Shown here one piece after another: positions 9,484 through 19,052 of a DNA stretch of 64,000 nucleotides. Position numbers and translations under genes: made by a program. How positions within the stretch are numbered: position 1 is the first letter of the stretch; each line of letters starts with the position of its first letter. Source of the stretch: VBAS01 sp963773465 (GTDB taxonomy: Bacteria; Bacteroidota; Bacteroidia; Chitinophagales; Chitinophagaceae); the NCBI GenBank assembly GCA_963773465.1, contig CAVZBF010000001.1:1984001-2048000 (forward strand). The letters are read 5' to 3'. Under the pieces are notes generated by a model. The model did not search any database. It saw only the letters and a list, made by a program, of their open reading frames with translations, and was not told the origin of the DNA.

Positions 9484-10816
9484 TTATATAAACCGGTTGA
9501 TAATATTTTCCAAATATTCCTGCTTACCGCTTTTTACTGCAGGTTCACCATTTTCAATAGCATAAGTTCTCAGATCTTCCAAAGATAATTTTCCTTCTTC
9601 AAATTCTTTTCCTTTGCCGCTATCAAAAGATAGCATATCTTTCTTTCCGGATTTTTTTATAATCAGATTTATTTAAAATATTATCAGCCGTTATCAATGC
9701 TCTTGCAAATGTATCCATACCGCCAATATGTGCATGAAACAAGATCTTCAGGATCGGTTGAGTTTCGCCGGATCTTTGCATCGAAGTTTATACCGCCACC
9801 TTTGAAACCGCCGGCCTTCAATAATAACCAGCATGGCTTCTGTCAATTCATTAATATCATTTGGAAACTGATCCGTATCCCATCCATTCTGATAATCGCC
9901 GCGGTTGGCATCCATGCTTCCCAGTAAACCTGCATCGGCAGCCACCTGCAATTCATGTGTAAATGTATGGCCGGCAAGTGTTGCATGATTCACTTCAATA
10001 TTCAATTTAAAATCATTCAGCAAATCATATTGCCGTAAAAAACCAATTACCGTTTCGCAATCATAATCATATTGATGTTTGGTTGGCTCACAAGGTTTTG
10101 GTTCAATAAAAAATGTTCCTTTAAATCCATTTTTTCTTGCATAATCTTTTGCAGTATGTAAAAATTTTGCAAGATGTTCCTTCTCTCTTTTCATATTTGT
10201 ATTCAGCAAACTCATATAACCTTCTCTTCCACCCCAGAAAACATAATTTTCACCGCCTAATGCAATCGTTGCATCCAATGCTGCTTTTACCTGTGCCGCT
10301 GCATGTGCCAGCACATGAAAATCAGGATTGGTAGCAGCGCCATTCATATATCTTCTGTTTGAAAAAAGATTGGCAGTTCCCCATAATAAGTTTTACACCG
10401 CTTTCTTTTTGTTTTTCTTTCACATATTCGGTGATTGCCTGCAATCTTCTTTCATTTTCATTTACATCATTGGTATAATCCACTACATCCACATCATGAA
10501 AACAATAATAAGGCAAATCCAATTTTGTAATAAATTCAAATGCTGCATCCGCTTTATCTTTTGCTCTTTCAACTGCATCCGTTTTTTCATTCCATGGAAA
10601 TAAATGGGTAGGTTCACCAAAAGGATCTGCACCACTGCCACAGAATGAATGCCAGTAAGCACAGGCAAACCGCAAATATTCTTTCATGGTTTTACCGGCC
10701 ACTATTTTATTTTCATCATACCAGCGAAAGGCAAAAGGATTATCTGAATCGTTTCCTTCGAATTGAACCTTACTAATTTTCTTAAAGTACTCTTTTGTTG
10801 CTGCGATTGTAGTCAT
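9484..10816 (-). pseudogene. xylA: Xylose isomerase, frame broken at about four places
   Basis: Xylose isomerase converts D-xylose to D-xylulose in the cytoplasm. The frame from 10816 reads GNDSDNPFAFRWYDENKIVAGK, LRFACAYWHSFCGSGADPFG, LPYYCFHDVDVVD, then (next frame) GGENYVFWGGREGYMSLLNT, TFFIEPKPCEPTKHQYDYD, LNIEVNHATLAGHTFTHEL and DANRGDYQNGWDTDQFP. The remainder (GGINFDAKIRRNSTDPEDLF, HIGGMDTFA, ENIINRFI) needs three further frame changes. Catalytic His (CFHDVDV) and the metal-binding Glu/Asp/His residues are all present, and total length (about 440 aa) fits the class II enzyme. Breaks lie near 10388, 9812, 9755 and 9632; each behaves as one extra base. It lies 22 bp after the GH10 gene in the leftward operon. 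No xylulokinase is in the window. Confidence 0.9.
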
Positions 10817-10838
10817 TATAATTATTTATTTATGATTA

Positions 10839-12410
10839 TTATTTTAAACCCTGCACAAATCCACTATACGCAGGTTTTTTCTGGTAATTATTATTGAACA
10901 ATGTAGGAAAATCTTCTTTACCACTTAAAACGATCCAGCTATCAGCATCGGTAAGATTCCAAACGGTGATGCCAAATCGCTGTGCTGCCGGTACATTCTG
11001 AAAATAAGATTGCGCCACATATTTATATTTCTGTGCTTGCTGATCATGCAATGCAGAGGTAGCGGTGAAACCCGGCGTGTTTGATGGATTCATTCGAACA
11101 TCCATTTCTGAAACATGTATCAATAAACCTGTTGCGGCTAATTTTTGAAACATATTGTCAATGCCCGTATTGCTTGTATTTATGCTAATATGCATTTGAA
11201 CACCTACTCCATGTATTGATATGCCCGCAGTTTTTAATTGATTAATGATTTTAATAACAGAATCAAGCTTACGGTTATCCGATTCAAGATTGTAATCATT
11301 AATAAAAAGTTTTGCATCCGGATCAGCAGCGTTTGCCCAGCGAAAAGCACTATCAATATAATTTCTGCCAAGATGATCTGCCCAGTAAAAAACGTCAGCG
11401 CCGCTTCCGGGTGAGTTTGAACTTGTACGTAATTCACCTGTACCATCAACAACAACTTCGTTTACCACGTCCCATCCTGTTATTTTTCCTTTATAACGTG
11501 TGATCATTGAAGTCACCCAATTCTTAAGCGCACTTTTTACCTGCAATGGATCTACTGCCCCCGATACAAGTTTTAGGGAGAGTTCATCAATCAAAAAAGT
11601 TCCGCTGTTGGGAAAATGGAATTTAATTGAAACTGAATTTTCAGTCGGAGTAAAATTAAAACTGTACTGTGTCCATATGGTACTGAGCGATTGGTCCTGT
11701 GCGGTATAATAAGAAGCGCCTTGTGCAACTGCTCTTAATGATTGACCATTCGCAGCTGACTTTGCCCAAAACAATAATTTATAATTTGCCCCGCTTGTTA
11801 CACTGAAATTATCGGAAACGATTTGTATGCTAAAAGCGTTCGGTCCGGGTGTTGTTACAATAATTTTTGCGGCTTGAGTTCCCGAGTATACATCGGTTGT
11901 TTCAAGTGTTATTGATCCCGCGGTTGGGGCTGTTGGCGAAACTTGTGTGAACCAATTGTTGAATCCATTCTCATATCCTGAGTTCAAAACAAGATTAGGT
12001 CCTGTGGTTCCTGATAACGACCGCAAATAATTGCCATTATTGTTTTGATGCCACGCCAAAGTATGACCAAACACTGTGACATTCGATGCCGGCGCTAATG
12101 TATTTACAAGATCATCAGTTTTTGTAAAATCAAATGAACCATCATTTTTGACAACGGCGCCATGCTTCATCTGGTATTCTGCAGTTACCCTGTCGAAATG
12201 AGTTTTTATTAATGACGAGTAATTTGAATTTGATTTGAACAAATCATAATTAATACCAACTCCAATAGGAATGCTTGAAGCTTCTTTTAATGCTGGTTCA
12301 TTAACGACAGGAGGGTTTACCGGTGGTGACGGATCATTGTTTTTTGAACAGGAAAGAATACACGCTGCAACACATATTATCAAAACAATATTTTTCATTT
12401 CGGTTTTCAT
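10839..12410 (-). CDS. GH10 endo-beta-1,4-xylanase lipoprotein with inserted CBM
   Basis: 523 aa. The lipobox ends at Cys21 (ACILSC), followed by a Pro/Asn linker, so it is probably a surface or periplasmic lipoprotein. GH10 begins near residue 48 (GVGINYDL), reaches the FGHTLAWHQ motif (114-122), and is then interrupted by about 145 residues (138-282) that read as a carbohydrate-binding module of the CBM4/9/22 type (NLVLNSGYENGFNNW..., FLIDELSLKLV). GH10 resumes at about 290 with WDVVNE (acid/base Glu318) and HVSEMDV (nucleophile Glu435). CBM insertion after the third strand is known from gut Bacteroidota xylanases such as Xyn10C-type proteins. It cuts the xylan backbone, probably close to the SusCD complex encoded just upstream. 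Confidence 0.93.
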   Translation of the reverse strand: MKTEMKNIVLIICVAACILSCSKNNDPSPPVNPPVVNEPALKEASSIPIGVGINYDLFKSNSNYSSLIKTHFDRVTAEYQMKHGAVVKNDGSFDFTKTDDLVNTLAPASNVTVFGHTLAWHQNNNGNYLRSLSGTTGPNLVLNSGYENGFNNWFTQVSPTAPTAGSITLETTDVYSGTQAAKIIVTTPGPNAFSIQIVSDNFSVTSGANYKLLFWAKSAANGQSLRAVAQGASYYTAQDQSLSTIWTQYSFNFTPTENSVSIKFHFPNSGTFLIDELSLKLVSGAVDPLQVKSALKNWVTSMITRYKGKITGWDVVNEVVVDGTGELRTSSNSPGSGADVFYWADHLGRNYIDSAFRWANAADPDAKLFINDYNLESDNRKLDSVIKIINQLKTAGISIHGVGVQMHISINTSNTGIDNMFQKLAATGLLIHVSEMDVRMNPSNTPGFTATSALHDQQAQKYKYVAQSYFQNVPAAQRFGITVWNLTDADSWIVLSGKEDFPTLFNNNYQKKPAYSGFVQGLK

Positions 12411-12461
12411 TTACTTTTCTAAGATCTAACAACGGCAAGTGTTTTACTATTCCTGATTTTA

Positions 12462-12489
12462 AAACAGGGATGAATAATCATCCCCGTTT
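12462..12489 (-). terminator. Hairpin between susD and the GH10 gene
   Basis: Arms of 12 nt (AAACAGGGATGA and TCATCCCCGTTT on the + strand) pair with one A/C mismatch around an ATAA loop. The hairpin lies in the 109-bp gap between the susD stop and the GH10 start. In the direction of transcription the stem is followed by only a short T-run, so partial termination or mRNA processing that lowers downstream expression relative to susCD is more likely than full termination. Confidence 0.45.
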
Positions 12490-12519
12490 ATCAACTAATG
12501 CTTGATATGAAAGAAAGAG

Positions 12520-14499
12520 TTATTGATAGTTAGGATTTTGATAGGCAGCCTTTTCATCCGGTGTTGCTTCCATCCCGTCAAGCTGACCCTGTGGAATTGG
12601 CCGCAGATAATGAAATGGCTGAATGGTACGTGTTACCGTTACGGCTGTGTGATCTCCGGCGGCAGTACCGCATATTTGGTACGTACCGGCCAGCTCGTTC
12701 CACTTTTGTGTACGAACAAGATCGAACCAGCGCAAACCTTCTCCGAAAAACTCGCGGGAACGCTCTGCTAAAATATAATTGATGTCGATAGTTAGAGGAG
12801 TTGCTGCAGTTACGGCTGCGCTATTGTCTGCAACAAACGCTGCATTGTCCTTGTTAGAAAATTTCCATTTGCCTGCCCGTGCACGAAGCACATTAACCAA
12901 TTCTCTTGCTGATTTGCCAGCTACAGTTGTCGCACCCTTTACAGCAGCTTCGGCAGCTATAAGATATAGTTCGGAGAACTTAGCAATTTTAAAAGGACGG
13001 GTAAGAGGTGCATTCGGCTGACCAAGCCCACCAGCATTATCAGTACGATATGTTCCCATTTTCCAGAGGCCAGGAAACATCAGCCTGCTTATACCGTTGG
13101 GAGCAACAACAAAGTCTGCTCTGCCGGGCATTTGACCGGCACCAACTCCATTAGAAGTTTTTCCGGGGAAAGATCCGCCTGTAGGATAAACAAGTCCGAC
13201 CGCCTGTGATTGATACTCCAGGAAGCTTAATACAGGTTGGCCTGGAGTAATCGCCATATCGTTAGCATTATAAAGAATAGCATTCGTTGTTCCTCCCTTC
13301 GGCCAATTACCTCTATATACTGTACTGAAAGTACCATCGTAACGGGAATCGAGTGTTTTCTCAGCAAAAGTATTTGTAAAGACTCCGATTGGCGGAGCCA
13401 TGCGAATATAGGGACGTCCTAAACTCTGGGCGGCTTCCCTTTGCACAGAACTTACGCCTGCACCCGTTCCATCAGGATTCGGGGCACTTCTTATATTCGT
13501 ATAATTCCATGTAACAAACCAAACTGCTGAGTTCCTGCCATCATTTCCAATTTCACCTTGAAAGCCCGTTATAGGTGACCCGTTATAAAATTCGCTTTGC
13601 TCCGTATGGTCTGCATACAGCACCATTTCCTTGTTGCGATCATTACCGCCAACATGCACGTCATAAAAAGTATTCTCCAGGCCAAATGGACCGGGATTGC
13701 TTATTGCTTCCGTAGCTATGTCATAAGCTTTTTGAAAATACCATGCAGCATCATGGCCGTCGGGATCTGTTCTTGCCGTTGCCGGATAAGTTGGGATGTT
13801 ATTCGGATTTTGCAGCCACCATGCATAAGTTAAATATGCTTTTGCCAGGTAAAGACGAGCCACTGTTTTCGTGGCTCCGCCGGTGACCCTGCCAGTAGCA
13901 GGCAGATCGTTTATCGCTGTCAGCAAATCGGGGAAAACAGCTTTAGTATAAACTTGCGGCACAGTGTTACGCACAGATTTTCTTGAAGGAGTTGTATTGA
14001 ATTTTAATTCTCCTGCTCCCAGATCCAGTGGCACTCCGCCAAATGTTTGTACTAACATAAAGTAATCAAAAGCACGGAAGAACCTGGCTTCTGCTATCAG
14101 CGCATTCGAGAGTCCGACCGCAGCCGCATTCTCAATGATACCGCTGGCTGTATTTATATTAGAAAAAGCGACTCCCCATAACACGTCTGAACGGCTGCTG
14201 GCACCAGTCAGGTTTCCTACGCCACTAAGGTCCATATCCCTATGGTTACCATCAGCGCTTTGTCCATAGGTATATTCGTCAGTACCGGTTTCTAAGGCAT
14301 TATAGTAATAGGGTTGTCCATATATGAAGCGCAGATGGGCATACTGGGAAGTAATACCCCCAAGAACTCCTTTTTCTGTTTGAAAAAATCCGGGTGTATA
14401 AATACTGCGCGGCTGTTCCTCCAGGATTTTCTTACAACCCGAAGCTAACAAGGTAAACAGCGCTGATACGATTATAGATTTTATTTGTATATGTTTCAT
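12520..14499 (-). CDS. SusD/RagB-family glycan-binding lipoprotein
   Basis: 659 aa. Signal peptide and lipobox (LLASGC, Cys22) are followed by the SusD N-terminal helices (LEEQPRSIYTPGFFQTEKG, IYGQPYYYNALETGTDEYTYG). The TPR-like core includes ALIAEARFFRAFDYFMLVQTFGGVPL and VARLYLAKAYLTYAWW, and the C-terminus has INYILAERSREFFGEGLRWFDLVRT, a hallmark of the family. It caps the partner TonB-dependent transporter at the outer membrane and binds oligosaccharide. It starts 11 bp after the susC gene, the standard SusC-SusD pairing, and at 659 aa is on the long side. Xylan-fragment specificity is inferred from the surrounding enzymes. Confidence 0.95.
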   Translation of the reverse strand: MKHIQIKSIIVSALFTLLASGCKKILEEQPRSIYTPGFFQTEKGVLGGITSQYAHLRFIYGQPYYYNALETGTDEYTYGQSADGNHRDMDLSGVGNLTGASSRSDVLWGVAFSNINTASGIIENAAAVGLSNALIAEARFFRAFDYFMLVQTFGGVPLDLGAGELKFNTTPSRKSVRNTVPQVYTKAVFPDLLTAINDLPATGRVTGGATKTVARLYLAKAYLTYAWWLQNPNNIPTYPATARTDPDGHDAAWYFQKAYDIATEAISNPGPFGLENTFYDVHVGGNDRNKEMVLYADHTEQSEFYNGSPITGFQGEIGNDGRNSAVWFVTWNYTNIRSAPNPDGTGAGVSSVQREAAQSLGRPYIRMAPPIGVFTNTFAEKTLDSRYDGTFSTVYRGNWPKGGTTNAILYNANDMAITPGQPVLSFLEYQSQAVGLVYPTGGSFPGKTSNGVGAGQMPGRADFVVAPNGISRLMFPGLWKMGTYRTDNAGGLGQPNAPLTRPFKIAKFSELYLIAAEAAVKGATTVAGKSARELVNVLRARAGKWKFSNKDNAAFVADNSAAVTAATPLTIDINYILAERSREFFGEGLRWFDLVRTQKWNELAGTYQICGTAAGDHTAVTVTRTIQPFHYLRPIPQGQLDGMEATPDEKAAYQNPNYQ

Positions 14500-14510
14500 A
14501 TTCGTATATT

Positions 14511-17500
14511 TTAAAAAGTCAAATTAACGCCAAGAATGTAGTTGCGGGTTGAAGGTGTGTTAAACCCTACTGTTAGAATGCGTCTTGGATAACTACCTGC
14601 CGCTTGATTTTCATTTCCGAAAGAGTTGGTTTCGGGATCGAGACCAGACTCCTTGTGGTATGGCGAGAACATGACGAAAGGATTTTGAGCAGTGAAGTAC
14701 ATCCGCATTTTAACAGCAGATTTTTTTAAGAGGCTTCGGTTGAAATCGTATCCCAATGTTATAGTGCGAATCTTCAGGAAGGAGGCATTAAAATAGCCGA
14801 GTGTACTTGCATATTTTGGATTATCATTACTAATTGGGCCGGCAGGATTCGGATATTTCGCAGTGGTGTTGGACGGTGTCCAGTAGTCAACGTCTATATT
14901 ATTCCTGCGCCCGGTAAGTAAATTAAGATAACCATTTGCACCATGTATAGTGCTTACAAGAATACCGCCACTTCTATAAAGACCGACAACACCGAGATCA
15001 AATCCTTTATAAGATACCCGGGTGTTAAAGCCCCCCTGAAAGTCGGGATCCACATCTATAATTTGCCGATCGGCAGTCCCAATGGCTCTGGCTGGCGTTC
15101 CATTGGTGTTGTAAGCACCAGTGTAAAGCACTCTGATCATTCCAACTCTCCCACCTGGTTCCAGAATGCCCATATATCCATCAGTACTATCCTTAGTTGT
15201 TTCCCAAAGTCCAATTTTTTTATAATCGAAAATGGAGTTTATATTATGTCCCACAAACCACATATTACCTTCGTCTCTGGTTTGCCCTGAAGCAAGCGAT
15301 ACCAGTTTGTTGTTGTTGGTATAGATGTTAAACCCCGCCTCCAATGACCAACCATTCGCATTGTCGAGAATTACACCATTCAGGCTAAGTTCAAATCCCT
15401 TATTTTCAGTTGCTCCAATGTTTGCTGTAAACCCGGTGACACCAGATGTTGGCGGCAAGCCAAGACCAAGAAGGATGTCTTCGGTTTTTGTTATATAATA
15501 CTCCATGGTACCAGACAAGCGGTTTTTAAACAGAGAGAAGTCAACACCAAAGTTCCAGGTCTTTGAGAATTCCCATCCTAAATCAACATTCGGTAATTGG
15601 GTTACATAATACCCCGTAGAATAGCTCGACGGACCAAAGTTGTAAGGTCTGGTGCTTAACAGCCCAAGTGTAGCGTAGGGCGCAATAGCCTGGTTGGAAG
15701 TTTCACCATACCCGGCACGCAGTTTCAGACTGTTGATAAAAGAGATCCCACTCATGAACGATTCCTTGCCTATATTCCATCCCACCGATACGGCGGGATA
15801 AGTATGCCATTTATGTCCTTCAGCCAACCTTGATGAAGCATCGGAGCGCACAGTAGCAGAGACCATATATCTGTTGTCGTATGAGTACATCACACGTCCC
15901 ATATAAGACATAAGTCCCCATAACTGATAATCCTGGTTTGCCGGGTTTACAGTTATTTGACCAGCAGCCTGGCCAAGGTTATAAAATTGAAAAGCATCCG
16001 CAGGTATGTCCTGGGCTGACATATTAGATCGGTTGAATTTACTTTGCTCAGCAGAGTACAAGGCCACCGCATTCACTGTGTGCTTTCCCAAAAAAGTATG
16101 GTCGTAGCTAAGAAGATTTTCAAGTGTCCAATGATAAGTAAGCCTGTTATCAATTGAAGCGGATGATGCAGTATTAGGATTAAGGCCATCGCCTACTCCT
16201 GGTCCTGTATAAGCGCCATTATTGGATTGTATATAATCCAGCCCGAGATTCATTCTGTATTTCAATCCATCGAGGAATGGTGCTTTCACTTCGCCAAAGA
16301 TTGCATTGTAGGATGCAAAACCACGGGTTTCGTTAATCCATTGATCATCGTCATGTAATCTTTCAACCACTTCTTTCGTGGAAACATATTGATTGTCTAT
16401 TGACATACGTATTGCTCTTTTTGTTGTACCATCAGCGTTAAATGGTGTGGAAATAGGCGTCATGCTTAATGTATTATATAAGCCCACCTGATTCCCTTCG
16501 CTTTCGTTATAGTTGCTATAAGATGTAAACCCAACGCGAAAATATTTTCCAACCTGCTGATCAAGTGAGCCGCGTATTGAATACCGCTTGTATGCCTGCG
16601 TAGGGATTACACCTTCATTTTTGTAATAACCCAATCCAAAACTGTAATTGCCGGTTTCGGAACCGCCTGAAAGGCTGACGTTATGATCTTGAACGATACC
16701 CGTTTGATAAAACAGATCCTGCCAGTCGGTATTAATATCATTAGATTCATCCTGCCCGTTAACATATTGACCTCTTGCGGCACGTAGCGCAACAAATGTT
16801 GGCCCGTCCATCATTGGGTATTTGGCAAAAACGGACTGCGCACCAACATAAGCGTTATAACTTATCTGGGGTTTTCTATTCTTAGTTCCTTTATCTGTTG
16901 TAATAAGAATGACTCCGTTTGCTCCACGCGAACCGTAAATAGCAGTTGCCGAAGCATCTTTAAGGATTTCAACGCTCTTGATGTCGTTAGGGTTGATGTC
17001 GCCTAAGGATCCCATAAAAGGTATTCCATCAAGAACGATCAACGGATTATTATCGGCACTTAACGACCGTGAACCTCTGATGCGAATCTGCATTGTGGCT
17101 CCGGGCCGGGTTGAGGTTTGTGACATTTCCACACCGGGTAACCGCCCTTGCAAGGCTTGGGAAATATTCGGCGCCGGGACCTCACGCATTTTATTACCAC
17201 TGATCGAAGCGACAGATCCTGTAACAGCTTCTTTTCGTTGTGTACCGTAACCAACTACAATCACTTCACCCAGGCTCTTTTCCAATGAAACTAATGTTAT
17301 ATTAACAGAAGTCCTGTCGTTGACTTTTATTTCCTGCGTTACAAAATCAACTGCCGATATAACAAGCGTGGCATTCCCGGGAGCTGATAATTGAAATTCT
17401 CCCTGGTCATTGCTTGCAGTACCGGTGCCGGTTCCTTTAATGGTAACTGATGCTCTCGATACGGGAGTGCCGTCGTCTTTCAATACTCGTCCCTTAATTG

Positions 17501-17624
17501 TTATATTCTGCGCAATACTTGTAACAGAAAACAAGAGAAACAATAGGAACATTAGCGCTGATGGTTTTAATAGCCGCAATTTTGTTGGCGGCAATGAGTT
17601 TTTCAAAATGGCAGATTTTTTCAT
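14511..17624 (-). CDS. SusC/RagA-family TonB-dependent outer-membrane transporter
   Basis: 1037 aa. A long N-terminal signal region (to about residue 39) leads into a carboxypeptidase-regulatory-like domain (ITIKGRVLKDDGTPVSRASV, about 41-115). A TonB box/plug start (VIVVGYGTQRKEAVTGSV), plug motifs (IRIRGSRSLSADNNPLIVLDG; NDIKSVEILKDASATAIYGS, RGANGVILITT) and a 22-strand beta-barrel ending NYILGVNLTF follow. It imports xylan oligosaccharides with the adjacent SusD. It is the first gene of the leftward operon and is transcribed away from the first lacI gene, so the 17625-17962 region with its palindromic operator probably controls it. No defects seen. Confidence 0.95.
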   Translation of the reverse strand: MKKSAILKNSLPPTKLRLLKPSALMFLLFLLFSVTSIAQNITIKGRVLKDDGTPVSRASVTIKGTGTGTASNDQGEFQLSAPGNATLVISAVDFVTQEIKVNDRTSVNITLVSLEKSLGEVIVVGYGTQRKEAVTGSVASISGNKMREVPAPNISQALQGRLPGVEMSQTSTRPGATMQIRIRGSRSLSADNNPLIVLDGIPFMGSLGDINPNDIKSVEILKDASATAIYGSRGANGVILITTDKGTKNRKPQISYNAYVGAQSVFAKYPMMDGPTFVALRAARGQYVNGQDESNDINTDWQDLFYQTGIVQDHNVSLSGGSETGNYSFGLGYYKNEGVIPTQAYKRYSIRGSLDQQVGKYFRVGFTSYSNYNESEGNQVGLYNTLSMTPISTPFNADGTTKRAIRMSIDNQYVSTKEVVERLHDDDQWINETRGFASYNAIFGEVKAPFLDGLKYRMNLGLDYIQSNNGAYTGPGVGDGLNPNTASSASIDNRLTYHWTLENLLSYDHTFLGKHTVNAVALYSAEQSKFNRSNMSAQDIPADAFQFYNLGQAAGQITVNPANQDYQLWGLMSYMGRVMYSYDNRYMVSATVRSDASSRLAEGHKWHTYPAVSVGWNIGKESFMSGISFINSLKLRAGYGETSNQAIAPYATLGLLSTRPYNFGPSSYSTGYYVTQLPNVDLGWEFSKTWNFGVDFSLFKNRLSGTMEYYITKTEDILLGLGLPPTSGVTGFTANIGATENKGFELSLNGVILDNANGWSLEAGFNIYTNNNKLVSLASGQTRDEGNMWFVGHNINSIFDYKKIGLWETTKDSTDGYMGILEPGGRVGMIRVLYTGAYNTNGTPARAIGTADRQIIDVDPDFQGGFNTRVSYKGFDLGVVGLYRSGGILVSTIHGANGYLNLLTGRRNNIDVDYWTPSNTTAKYPNPAGPISNDNPKYASTLGYFNASFLKIRTITLGYDFNRSLLKKSAVKMRMYFTAQNPFVMFSPYHKESGLDPETNSFGNENQAAGSYPRRILTVGFNTPSTRNYILGVNLTF

Positions 17625-17962
17625 AATGTTTATTTTGGCAGTTGAATACTTGAGATCCTTTTTTTACTAGATAAATAATGATGGAAAGCGTTTATAAAAT
17701 GAAACTTGTTTCCATTGGGAAAAATAAATGCTAAAGAATGAATTTTAATGACTGCGGGTAAAGCAGAAATGAAGAAGAAAACTTGAAAATAGATTCCAAT
17801 TTTTTTCATACGGCAGTCAGTCGTAAATAATCTTTTTAGTGAGATGCAGCAAGCAGAACTGCATTTTTGCTGAACGAATATAGGAGTTTTTTTAAAAATT
17901 GCAACCGATTGCAATTTTTTTTTCAAAAAATGCTTCCTTTATTTGTAAACCGAACGCATCAC
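17625..17962. promoter_or_regulatory. Divergent promoter region between susC and the first lacI gene
   Basis: 338 bp without a convincing gene. It separates the leftward susC operon from the rightward regulator/enzyme operon and contains the 26-bp palindrome at 17894-17919. It also has a weaker ATGCAG/CTGCAT inverted repeat around 17841-17862. An upstream in-frame ATG at 17867 would extend the LacI protein by 32 residues, but that extension crosses the operator and does not look like protein. I could not place a confident Bacteroidota -33/-7 promoter by eye. Confidence 0.6.
17894..17919. promoter_or_regulatory. LacI-type operator, 11-bp arms with CCGA spacer
   Basis: Perfect inverted repeat: AAAAATTGCAA, spacer CCGA, TTGCAATTTTT. 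LacI-family regulators bind palindromes of this size, and the core TTGCAA-CCGA-TTGCAA resembles the family's usual N4-spaced half sites. It lies 43 bp before the first lacI start and 270 bp from the susC start. The same 14-bp core recurs at 19037-19050 in front of the second lacI gene, which is good evidence that it is a real site. Binding by one or both adjacent regulators is inferred. Confidence 0.8.
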
Positions 17963-19003
17963 ATGTCAGAACAAAAAGAAATAACGATCTACGATATTGC
18001 CAGGCATTTGAACATTTCGGCCACAACTGTAAGCCGGGGGTTGAAAAATCACCCTACCATTAATAAGAATACAAGAAAGAAAATAGCGGACGCCGCAAAA
18101 GAACTGGGTTATCGATCAAACACGTTTGCCAGCAGCCTGCGCAGTAAGCGTACACACACAATTGGTGTTATTGTTCCTCGCTTAAACAGTAATTTTATGT
18201 CATCCGTATTGGCAGGAATGGAAGATGCCGCCAGCCGCGAACATTACAACTTAATTATAACTCAATCGTTAGAAAAAAGAGAGAAAGAAAAGGCGAATGC
18301 CCACACGATGTATAATAAAAGAGTGGATGGCTTATTGATTTCACTGGCTTATGACACGGAAAATATTTCCCATTTACAGCCCTTTTTTTCTAAAGGAATA
18401 CCTGTTGTTTTTTTTGACAGAACCTATGATCATGACGAAAGCACAAGTATCTTAATTGATAACTTTAAAGCTGCGTATGATGTCACGAATCACTTGCTGG
18501 AACAGGGTTGTAAGCGAATCATGCATTTGGGCGGTAATATGCTGAGGGATGTGTATTCTGAACGCTTAAAGGGATACAAGAAAGCACTTCACGATCATAA
18601 GATCCCATTTGACGAGAAACTCATTTATATAAGTAATCTTAGTGAAGAAGCCGGCGCCGATGCCGCAAAACATATTCTTAAGATGAAACTACCGGCAAGA
18701 CCTGATGGAGTTTTCAGCGCTAACGATACGGCTGCTGTTCATTGCATGATTCATTTGAAATCCGCAGGTATACGCATTCCTGAAGATATTGCCTTTGCCG
18801 GTTTTAATAATGATCCCATAAGCAAAGTAATCGAACCAAATCTGACCACAGTAAATTATTCAGGTTACCATATCGGCGAAGTGGCGGTGATGAATTTAAT
18901 TGGCCACCTTAAAGGCCTCACCAGTACAAAAACAACAAACACCATCATTTTAAGAGCGGACCTTGTTGTTCGTGAATCCTCTTTAAAAAACAAATCTTTA
19001 TAA
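17963..19003 (+). CDS. LacI-family transcriptional regulator (first of a tandem pair)
   Basis: 346 aa from ATG at 17963 (MSEQKEITIYDIARHLN). This start places the LacI helix-turn-helix at residues 6-50 (TTVSRGLKNHPTINKNTRKKI); an upstream ATG at 17867 is unlikely because it would span the operator. Hinge region ELGYRSNTFASSLRSKRTHTIGVIVP is followed by a periplasmic-binding-protein-like sensor domain (VDGLLISLAYDTE, VVFFDRT, IPEDIAFAGFNNDPIS). It is closely similar along its whole length to the next gene and probably arose by duplication. It likely represses or activates the xylan operons in response to a sugar. Confidence 0.93.
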   Translation: MSEQKEITIYDIARHLNISATTVSRGLKNHPTINKNTRKKIADAAKELGYRSNTFASSLRSKRTHTIGVIVPRLNSNFMSSVLAGMEDAASREHYNLIITQSLEKREKEKANAHTMYNKRVDGLLISLAYDTENISHLQPFFSKGIPVVFFDRTYDHDESTSILIDNFKAAYDVTNHLLEQGCKRIMHLGGNMLRDVYSERLKGYKKALHDHKIPFDEKLIYISNLSEEAGADAAKHILKMKLPARPDGVFSANDTAAVHCMIHLKSAGIRIPEDIAFAGFNNDPISKVIEPNLTTVNYSGYHIGEVAVMNLIGHLKGLTSTKTTNTIILRADLVVRESSLKNKSL

Positions 19004-19036
19004 TTGTTTTTTATTTGATTTTTTTTGCGACTTTTA

Positions 19037-19050
19037 TGCAACCGATTGCA
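19037..19050. promoter_or_regulatory. Second copy of the LacI operator core, abutting the lacI-2 start
   Basis: TGCAA-CCGA-TTGCA, the same core and spacer as at 17894-17919. It ends 2 bp before the ATG at 19053, so bound repressor would cover the ribosome-binding zone and act as a roadblock to transcription from the first lacI gene. This suggests autoregulation inside the tandem pair, or separate control of everything downstream. Confidence 0.75.
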
Positions 19051-19052
19051 GC

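Noticed and set aside
17867..17962. Upstream ATG extension of the first LacI protein
   Set aside because: It crosses the operator, is low in protein-like character, and moves the HTH away from the usual N-terminus.
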